Source: Sesamum alatum
Taxonomy: Eukaryota > Streptophyta > Magnoliopsida > Lamiales > Pedaliaceae
DNA length: 64,000 nucleotides
Assembly (NCBI GenBank): GCA_034509735.1
Contig: JACGWO010000003.1
Coordinates: forward strand, 8,804,001 to 8,868,000
Direction of reading: 5' to 3'
Positions 56,771 to 64,000 of the stretch are shown piece after piece. Position 1 is the stretch's first letter, and each line of letters starts with the position of its first letter. Under the pieces are notes generated by a model. The model was not told the origin of the DNA. It ran no database searches and worked only from the letters and a program-made list of their open reading frames with translations. A program made the translations under genes and the position numbers.

Positions 56771-58126
56771 AAGGTGTTTGTTTCAAGAAATGCAGTGTTC
56801 TTGGAGCAAGGCTTCCCGGAGGATATCCAACCTGATGAGCTGATCCTTGAAGAATCAAGTGATGGAATCCAGCCATCAGAGGAGGCCGTGGAACCCTCAC
56901 TTAGAGGATTCAGGATAGATAGCCGAAGGGCTGACCAACCTCGAGAAGTCCAACATGCTAGGCATGAAGGACAACCTCAGGAACAGCCAGCCCCGGTTCC
57001 TGAACCACCGGCTCCGATACAGTCAGCGCCCACAGTCACCACTGACGTTCCCGTTCTCCGTAGGTCCACTAGAGAGTCCAGACCTCCAATGAGATATGGC
57101 TTTCTAGGTGCGACCGATCTTTTGGATAACGATCCCAAGACTTATGGAGAAGCGATGTCTGACATCGACTCCGGGAAATGGCTTGAGGCCATGAAAGCCG
57201 AAATGGACTCCATGAGCGAGAACCAAGTTTGGAGTCTCGTAGATCCACCGAAAGGTGTTAAGCCAGTGGGCTATAAGTGGGTCTACAAGCGCAAACTTGG
57301 CGTTTAGGGAGAAGTCACAACCTTTAAGGCTAGGCTTGTAGCTAAGGGATACACTCAATGACCCGGGGTCGATTTTGAGGATACCTACTCGCCAGTAGCC
57401 ATGGCTAAGTCCATTCGGCAACTGCTCGCCATAGCAGCATGGTATGACTATGAGATATGGCAGATGGACGTGAAAACGGTCTTCCTCAACGGTTTCGTTG
57501 AAGAAGAGATCTATATGGATCAGCCGCAGGGTTTCACGGTCACTGGAGAAGAACAGAAAGTCTGTCGTCTCCAGAAGTCCATCTATGGCCTCAAACAAGC
57601 CTCCCGAAGTTGGAACATTCGCTTTGATGAAGTAATACGGGGTTATGACTTCATCAAAAACGAATCCGACCCTTGTGTATACAAGAAGGTCAGTAGGAGC
57701 TCAATAGTGTTCCTAGTGCTTTATGTGGATGACATTCTGCTCATTGGTAATGTCGTTAGAATGTTAGAATGGTTATCAACCCAGTTTTCCATGAAGGACT
57801 TGGGTGAAGCCTCCTACATCCTAGGCATCCAGATTGTCAGGGACAGATCTAAAAGGATGTTAGGACTCACCCAAAACTCGTATATAGAGAAATTCCTAAA
57901 GAGATATCGAATGGACAACTCCAAACGAGGATTCCTTCCAATGAGGCATGGGATCAAGTTATCCAAGAAACAGTCCCCACAGACTGATGAGGAACTTGAA
58001 AGGATGAAAATCATCCCCTATGCTTCTGCCGTAGGTAGCATCCAATATGCGGTCCACTGCACTAGGCCTGACATTGCATACGCTTTGAGCGTGACAAGCA
58101 GATATCAGTCCTGCGCAGGAGAGGCA
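56771..58126 (+). pseudogene. pol: Copia linker and reverse transcriptase, same frame with two further stops
   Basis: It continues in the same frame as the integrase: FVSRNAVF, the Pro-rich linker, WSLVDPPKGVKPVG. A TAG at 57305-57307 (GVDGE position) and a TGA at about 57359 (Arg position) interrupt it; it is then open to 58126. RT motifs MDVKTVFLNGF, GLKQASRSWNIRF and YVDD (57722-57733) are present. Five codons are missing after RMLE near 57767. It ends at GEAR, where RNase H sequence is deleted and a distant part of RNase H is joined. Confidence 0.9.
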
Positions 58127-58439
58127 AGGAAGCGGTTTGGATGAGAAACTACATCCAAAGTTGGGTGTGGTGCCTAGCATCGTCGAGCCCGTTGTCATCC
58201 TTTGTGATAACAATGGTGCACTAGCGCAAGCAAAGGAACCGAGATCTCATCATCGTTCCAAACACATTCTTAGACGCTACCATCTTCTAAGAGAAATGGT
58301 AGGAAGTGGTGACGTTCGGATGGACCGAGTCAACTCAGCAGACAACATAGCAGATCCGCTGACAAAGCCTATGTCGCAGAGCGCTCATACGCAACATCTT
58401 GAGAAGATGGGGATTAGACATATGGGCGATTGGCTTTAA
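58127..58439 (+). pseudogene. pol: Copia RNase H C-terminal part after a deletion
   Basis: About 260 bp of RNase H, including GFSDAS and STTEAEYIA, is missing at 58126. The remaining part starts at KEAVWMRNYIQ, has one base lost near 58158, and reads LGVVPSIVEPVVILCDNN to the stop at 58437-58439. It resembles 50385-50696 more than the other copies (GALAQ, MVGSGDV). The active-site region is gone, so RNase H is dead. Confidence 0.88.
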
Positions 58440-58809
58440 GGTCAAGTGGGAGATTGTTAGAATAGGTGACCATGTAGCCAATCTTGGCAGGCAAAATGTA
58501 ACCTATGTCTAGATAATTTCAGAGATTTGATAAATTATTAATGAATAAAGAAGTGAAATTCATTTGGCATTACTTTGTTTGTGTTCACTCTATCTGCATT
58601 ACATATCTGTTCACTATGCAAACAAAGTCCACAGACTGAAAACGTATTTTGGGGATTGAGATTACGCTTGGAGGTAGGTCCGTGAAATCAGTCCCACCGA
58701 ATCAGTCAGGAAATCTCCAAGTCAAGGAATCTCAAAAATGGGTACCGAGATTCCCCTTGAGACTTGCACTAAGCATCTGCTGTCGTATTTCATCGACGGG
58801 TGACGAAGG

Positions 58810-59357
58810 TGTTAGAATAGGTGACCATGTAAGCCAATTTTGGCAGGAATATGTAACCTATGTCTAGACAATTCTTTGGTATTTGATAAAAACATTTATG
58901 AATAAAGAAGTGAAAATTCATATGGCAATACTTTGTTTACGTTCACTTATCTGCATTTACATTTCTGTTCACTACGCAAACAAAGCCCACGGACTGTTCG
59001 TTGCTAGCACGATGTGCAAGAATATGTGGGTGGATCGTGTGTCACGATTTGGAGGATCTCAAGAACGAGGTCTTGGTGCAAAACGGGGAACAACACGAGT
59101 AGCCGTTGAAGACGAAAACGACAACGGGTAGGTCTCGTTTGAAGATTTTCGTCCCTCTTTAATTTTCAACTCTATGGCCTCCATGATTTCTTTATTTGTT
59201 TTATGATCATGAGATACACCGAACGCCCGGGAACCTCAAGGGCACACCCCTTGAGCGTGTTCTTTTCAATTAAAAGCATGCCTTTTATTTTGTATGTTTA
59301 TTTCTACCGCGCTTCCGCATTCGCGCAATTCCCGGGACGATCCACCGATTTCTTTCA
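58810..59357 (+). mobile_element. Nested family A LTR with large internal deletion
   Basis: TGTTAGAATAGGTGACC to TTTCTTTCA, only 548 bp: about 1.45 kb is missing at 58997 (ACGGACTGTTCGTTG). It is flanked by GAAGG at 58805-58809 and 59358-59362, which proves insertion into the outer LTR. Promoter elements are gone. Confidence 0.92.
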
Positions 59358-60410
59358 GAAGGTCGTCTAAGCAGTGTTAGTGGGTTAGCCTGCTAGGGAG
59401 TAGCTGACTGAGGTGACTCGCAGGAACCGTCTTACGGAGGACCTTGAGTAGGGTCGGCTAGGTATGACGTGTGTTCCCGGTTCCGACAGTACAAGTCAAG
59501 TCCTTTGACTTGAGGAACTGCTGAGTTTACCTGTATATCAGGGCTGTACCTTAGATATGGTGAGAGATTGCCAAAAGACACTTGAGTAGTCATAAGCCAT
59601 GTCTAGTGCACCTCCGGTGTACAGAGTGACAGTAGTTTCCAAGAAAGGATCTGTCTCCTGTCAAAAGGCATTGACAGTTGAGTCTCACATATGCTCTGAG
59701 TCTTGTCCCTAAAATCTGTGGGCACAGTAGCTGAACAAAAGGGAAGGTTTCCCTTGCGGCGTTTAGTAAGGACAGACCGACCCTTAGGTCCAAAATGGGT
59801 ATCTGCAATTTCCGTGCCCTAGACCCTAAGTAGTGAGACCGTAGACGGAAGGGCAAGTGTACTGTTAGAGCCTAAATGTTCATCCGCGAATATTCACCTA
59901 GTCTCTAGTGCCATGGACCGTTCCTAGATGGCCACCTATGGTAACGGGCGGATTCTAGGAATCCGACCAAGTCTAGCTGAAAGGTGAACTTAAAGAGTCA
60001 CACATAATCCACACACATTAAGTATTTAATTTAGAATTAAGTATTTGGAGAAATGGAATGATTAAATTGGATTTAATCGGGTCCTTTATTTTCTTGAAGA
60101 GAATTAATTCCTTTTATTAGATAAAAGGGATTAATCTAATAAATTAGATTTATTAGAAAATTAATTTAATGGGCCTAGAATAAATATTTATATTTATTAT
60201 ATTTATTTATTGCCCTTTGGAATACTTAAATAGGTTTTCAATATTTCATTAAATTAAATTAATAGTTGAGATTAAAAAGGAGAGATGGATGGCTAGGATT
60301 AATTTGACTAGGTCAAATTACTACTTTGACTAGGACTTTGACTAGGTCAAAATTCTAGTCAAAATAGTCTTCTTTAGAGTTCGAGTTTGAAGAGGATTAA
60401 ACTCCTCCTC

Positions 60411-60418
60411 TATATATA
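60411..60418 (+). promoter_or_regulatory. LTR TATA box
   Basis: TATATATA 50-105 bp downstream of TTGACT and GGTCAA cores at about 60305-60362. Confidence 0.55.
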
Positions 60419-60458
60419 GTTCTAGCCCCTCACCATAAGAGGGATGATCAAACTCCAA

Positions 60459-60538
60459 CACACACACACACACACACACACTCTCTCTCGTGCTCTCTCT
60501 CCTCTTGTCCGCCCTCTCTCTCTCTCTCAAGAATATTA
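60459..60538 (+). repeat. Microsatellite, (CA)11 then CT-rich
   Basis: Expanded version of the CA/CT-rich tract found after the TATA box in all A LTRs. Confidence 0.85.
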
Positions 60539-60995
60539 TTTTCTTGTTCTTTTTGTTCTTGAACAATTGAACATAGGAAGATTAATCCCGTTAAATTAAT
60601 AACGTGTGATTGATCCGTCCTCTCCAATATACTTGTTCGTTCGCTAGCACGACGTGCAAGATACGTGGGTGGATTGCGTGTCACAATTTGGAGAATCTCA
60701 TATACGAGATTTGGTGCAAATTGGGGAACAACGCGAGTACCGGTTAGAAGACGAAAATGACAATCGGTAGGTCCCGATTTACTTTTCGTCCCTGTTTTAT
60801 TTTTAATCTTATGGCCTCCATGATTGTTTCTATGCTTTTAATTCATGAGATACACCAAACACCCGGGAACTTCAAGGGTACACCCTTGAACGTGTCCTTT
60901 ATTTTTACGTAAAAGCATGTTTAAATTTTTGTTATTTAATTTTATACCGCGCTTTCGCATTCGCGCTATTTTCCGGGACGATCCACAATCTTTCA

Positions 60996-61619
60996 AGATT
61001 TCCAGAACCTTACTCACATAACCGGATGAGGACGTTCCTCAACTCTTGCCAGAGGGGTCAACAACTAAAGCAACGCTTGGCGTTCAAAAGTTGAAGGATG
61101 ACCACCGGCAAGTAAGATGTAATGATGTTTGCTCAAACTATGCTTCGTTTGCATCATGTCTATATGGTCCTGGACCAGCATGTGGGGTAAAATGCAACGA
61201 AGGCATTTTTGGAGCTAAGATGACGGAAGGGATGTCTGTACAAAGAACATGGAGTGATGATGCAATCCCTAGTGGAGAAGCTCAATAGATCTCCACGTCA
61301 GTCTTGAAATAGAGACGTACATTGACATGATCCTTCAGTCTCTTCCTTCCTCCTACGAACCATTAATTATCAACATGAACGAGCTTAGAAAAGATCTTCA
61401 TAGGTTGGTAATTATGTTGGTCTAGTACGAAGCAACGATTGCAAAATCTGCGCCGCCGGTACTAGTAGGAGAGGCTTCAACCTCTATAGCGAAAGGCAAG
61501 GATGCCAGACACCAAAAGAGGAAGAAGAGTAAGGTGACATCAACTGTTAAGCACTTCAAGCGTTGTTCCTTTACAACACAAGGTGGAGGTAAAGGAAAGA
61601 GCAAAAGGTTCAAGCAGAC
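60996..61619 (+). pseudogene. Decayed gag, family C-like
   Basis: It starts inside gag (DFQNLTHITG-like) directly after an LTR and matches 39316-39420 of the family C element (CGGATGAGGA, TTGCCAGAGGGGTC). Recognisable pieces include FGAKMTEGMSVQ and ILQSLPSSYEP, but stops and shifts occur throughout. Lys-rich sequence near 61510 precedes the junction with A-type protease at about 61619. Confidence 0.7.
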
Positions 61620-61843
61620 TTGCAGGTGTTGAAAAGAAGCAGAAAACTGGGTAGCGGGGACATGATCCTGAAGCTTGGGAATGGCAAGGCCATCTCGGCA
61701 GAAGCAGTAGGATCCGCCACTCTAGTGATTAGTGATAATATTAGCATAGATTTAGAACAAGTTTATTTTGTACCCAGTATGATTAAAAACATCATTTCCA
61801 TTCCATTGTTGGACAATAGTGGTTATGAGTTTAGAATCAATCT
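61620..61843 (+). pseudogene. pol: Protease-spacer fragment, family A
   Basis: QVLKRSRKLGSGDMILKLGN to GYEFRIN, almost identical to 55610-55830. The DTG active site is absent. It is joined on the left to C-like gag and on the right to a family B LTR fragment. Confidence 0.8.
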
Positions 61844-61847
61844 ATTA

Positions 61848-62301
61848 GTGTTCTTCACTTGGTTTTGAATCAAGAAGAAGAACAAAGTAAGTTTAAGAGA
61901 GCACTAATTCATAGTGTTCTTCTCTTAAACCGATTCCTTCTTAAACCCGTTCGTTTCTAGCAAGAAGAACGTGTGTTTCTTCCGGTGTGGTGTGGATCAC
62001 CTTTGGAGAATCCATTCGTTTGGATTTGTGAGCATTCCGGAACAAGGGAACAACGCTAGTACCCGAGCACACATTAAATCTACAAGGTGACGATTACTAC
62101 GCCTTGGTTGATTTATTATCCATCTATGGCCTATGTGATTTATATAAGTTTTAATATTTACACATCCTACATTGAACGCCCGGTTGAGCACCCAAGGGTA
62201 CACCCCTTGGGATTAGTTTATTTAAATTAGATTTGAATTTACGCCCTTTTCTCGCTTTCTCGCTTCCGCTCGCGCTCCCGGACGGATCCGCCTGTCCATC
62301 A
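61848..62301 (+). mobile_element. Family B LTR, 3' fragment
   Basis: Matches 24958-25418 (GTGTTCTTCACTTG to GGATCCGC and a CCATCA end). The first 1.77 kb of the LTR is missing. Confidence 0.85.
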
Positions 62302-63098
62302 ACGACTATGAAATGTGGCAGATGGACATGAAAATGGCTTTCCTTAATAGATACGTTGAGGAGGAGATCTATATGGATTAGTCGGAGCATTTCACGGTCG
62401 TTGGAGAAGAGCATAAGGTCTGCTATCACCAAAGGTCCATTTGTGGCCTCAAACAAGCTTCCCGAAGCTAGAATATACGTCTTGATGAAATCATAAGGGG
62501 TTACGATTTCATCAATTCGACTCTGAGCCTTGTGTATAAGAAGGTCAATGGGAGCTCTGTTGTGTTCCTAGTGCTTTATGTGGACAACATCTTACTCATT
62601 GGGAATGACGTTAAGTATTGGGCGACACAAAAGCATGGTTATCTACTCAATTCTCCATGAAGAATTTGGGTGAAGCTTCCTACATCCTTGGCAATCTTTA
62701 GTGATAGAATTTAAAGGACGTTAGGAATGACCCAGAACTCGTATGTTGAAAAAGTCGTGAAAAGATTCAAGATAGATAACTCCAAATGAGGTTTCATTCC
62801 CATGAGGCATGGGGTCAAGTAGTCCAAGAAGCAGTCTCCTAAGACTGATGAGGAACTTGAAAGGATGACGGACATCCCCTATGCGTTTGCTGTAGGCAGC
62901 ATCCAGTATGCTTTCCAGTGCACGAAGCTTGATATTGCCTATGCTTTGAGCGTGGCGAGCATATATCAAGCCTGTGCTAGCAAAGCACATTGGAGTGCAG
63001 TTAAGACCATCCTTATGTACCTTAGAAGGACTAAGGATGTGTTCTTAGTCTATGGTGCTGAAGAGTTGATACTGGAAGGCTTTAGCAACGCTAGCTTC
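62302..63098 (+). pseudogene. Decayed reverse transcriptase and RNase H start
   Basis: It opens at DYEMWQMDMKMAFLNRYVEE and continues to RNase H GFSNASF, with several stops (for example after IYMD near 62378, and at GLKQASRS near 62470) and indels. The catalytic motif reads YVDN (about 62578-62589), with the second Asp lost, and RNase H has GFSNAS for GFSDAS. It differs more from the other copies than they do from each other, so it is an older or different sublineage. It is cut at 63098 by a reverse B LTR. Confidence 0.8.
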
Positions 63099-64000
63099 TG
63101 GAGGACAAGCGGATCCGCTCGGGAGGAGCGAAAGCGAGAGAGTGTGTTATTTAAAATAATACATATCAAAAGATCCCAGGGATGTACCTTTGGGTACTCA
63201 ACTGGGTGTTCGATGTAGAATATGATAGTAAATACGACATATCATATAGAGCATAGATGCAAGATAAAAGAAACTACAAGAACGTAAACCTAAATGTTAC
63301 TTTTGTAGCTTTCTTTGTATACGGCTAATAGCGTTGTTCCACGGCCAGAAACGTTCACCAAGTTCAAAACTATGAACCCTTTAACGTAGCCTACACCACA
63401 CCGGGAGAGATCTCATTTTTTCTTGCTAGAGAAAAACAGATCTAGAGGAGGGGATCGAAGAAGAGACTACACTATTAAGTCAGTGTTCCTTCTTGATCTT
63501 GCTTTGTTCTTCAATTGATCCTAAATTAATGAAGCAACAAAGAGGATAGTAGAGAGAGGGGCCAAAACTTGAGAGAGTAGAGAGAATGTGTGTTCTTCTT
63601 TTTCCGAGAAAAACATGAATTATGAATACTACTCTTTGATGATAGTATATACACACACACATATATATATATATATTTCATTAATGTGATTATTGGAATC
63701 TGTCTAGGTTCATCCAAGAATGTATAGATACATTCCAATCAATCTCTACTAATCATCAATCAAGCGTACCATTTCATAAGGTATGATTTAAATCATACCA
63801 AGTGAAAGAGACTTGATTGGAGTTGATTTGTTTCTTTCCAAAAGAGACAAGTCAACTAGTCATCAAAGGCCATGTATGGCCAATTGGTGCTTCCAAATGA
63901 AGCAATTTTCGGCCATCCCCTTTTGGGAAGAAGTCCTACTTCTTCTAATTCCAAAAGTAGAATTAACACCTCTCTTGGGCCAAGATTTAATGGACCAGAT
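63099..64000 (-). mobile_element. Family B LTR, reverse, runs off the right edge
   Basis: It starts TGGAGGACAAGCGGATCCGC, the reversed end of family B (TGAAGGACAAG with one change), and follows 25418 back to about 24500. The preceding 5 bp is GCTTC; the matching duplication would lie outside the window. Confidence 0.85.
63646..63676. repeat. Microsatellite (AC)5(AT)8
   Basis: Expansion at the position of the TATA-like TATATATA of the family B LTR (24833-24840). Confidence 0.75.

Larger units (their letters stand above)
58455..60995 (+). mobile_element. LTR, family A, interrupted by a nested LTR
   Basis: TGTTAGAATAGG to ACAATCTTTCA. After removal of the nested LTR and one GAAGG it is 1988 bp. 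The first 355 bp matches 50712-51066. TATA box TATATATA at 60411-60418 with W-box cores at about 60305-60362. Confidence 0.9.

Noticed and set aside
1..64000. Assignment to a named copia lineage or to a species
   Set aside because: The protease, integrase and RT motifs are clearly copia, but lineage needs a phylogeny that cannot be run here.

Overview
This is plant nuclear DNA made almost entirely of nested and tandemly joined LTR retrotransposons of the Ty1/copia superfamily. Evidence: the polyprotein pieces come in copia order (gag zinc knuckle, DTG protease, integrase before reverse transcriptase, YVDD reverse transcriptase, RNase H ending in an ADPLTKP segment); one primer-binding site is complementary to plant initiator tRNA-Met; and the insertions make 5-bp target duplications. 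No host gene, tRNA, rRNA, CRISPR array or bacterial feature was recognised. The species cannot be named; an angiosperm is likely.

Three related element families are present. Family A has LTRs of about 1.97-2.0 kb that start TGTTAGAATAGGTGACC and end TTTCTTTCA; it makes up most of the window. Family B has LTRs of about 2.23 kb ending TCCTTCA (23188-25418, plus pieces after 61848). Family C has LTRs of about 2.33 kb and is present as one complete 9.6-kb insertion (34498-44094). All three share several conserved LTR blocks.

Layout. 1-2383: inverted leader and intact gag start of an A element running off the left edge, joined in a CpG-rich tract to a forward RT fragment. 2383-5549: RT-RNase H split by a reverse solo LTR (2938-4922, TSD GACAT). 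5566-7564: A LTR. 7565-13498: gag to RNase H with a reverse solo LTR (8732-10728). 13515-15483: A LTR. 15484-17800: about 2.3 kb of non-copia-like, partly tandemly repeated DNA in place of the primer-binding site. 17800-28143: CpG-rich tract, leader, gag to RNase H, with a reverse solo A LTR (21140-23136) and a solo B LTR (23188-25418). 28160-30143: A LTR. 30144-30697: RNase H stub. 30714-32686: A LTR. 32687-50696: second copy of the 2.3-kb segment (split by the family C element), leader, and a decayed gag to RNase H. 50712-52529: A LTR interrupted by another A LTR. 52531-58439: primer-binding site, leader and the best-preserved polyprotein reading frame. 58455-60995: A LTR holding a deleted A LTR. 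60996-64000: mosaic of C-like gag, A protease, B LTR and decayed RT/RNase H, ending in a reverse B LTR.

The pieces do not form a working gene system. The internal regions share LTRs in an LTR-internal-LTR-internal array, which points to repeated unequal recombination. A solo LTR at the same site in two copies and a hybrid gag-protease junction near 20780 support a tandem duplication of about 12 kb. The family C element then inserted into one copy; its two LTRs are nearly identical although its coding region is dead, so it was probably mobilised in trans. The most distinctive signals are the 2.3-kb segment replacing the primer-binding site, the CpG-rich leader tract, conserved leader hairpins, and W-box clusters just upstream of the LTR TATA boxes.
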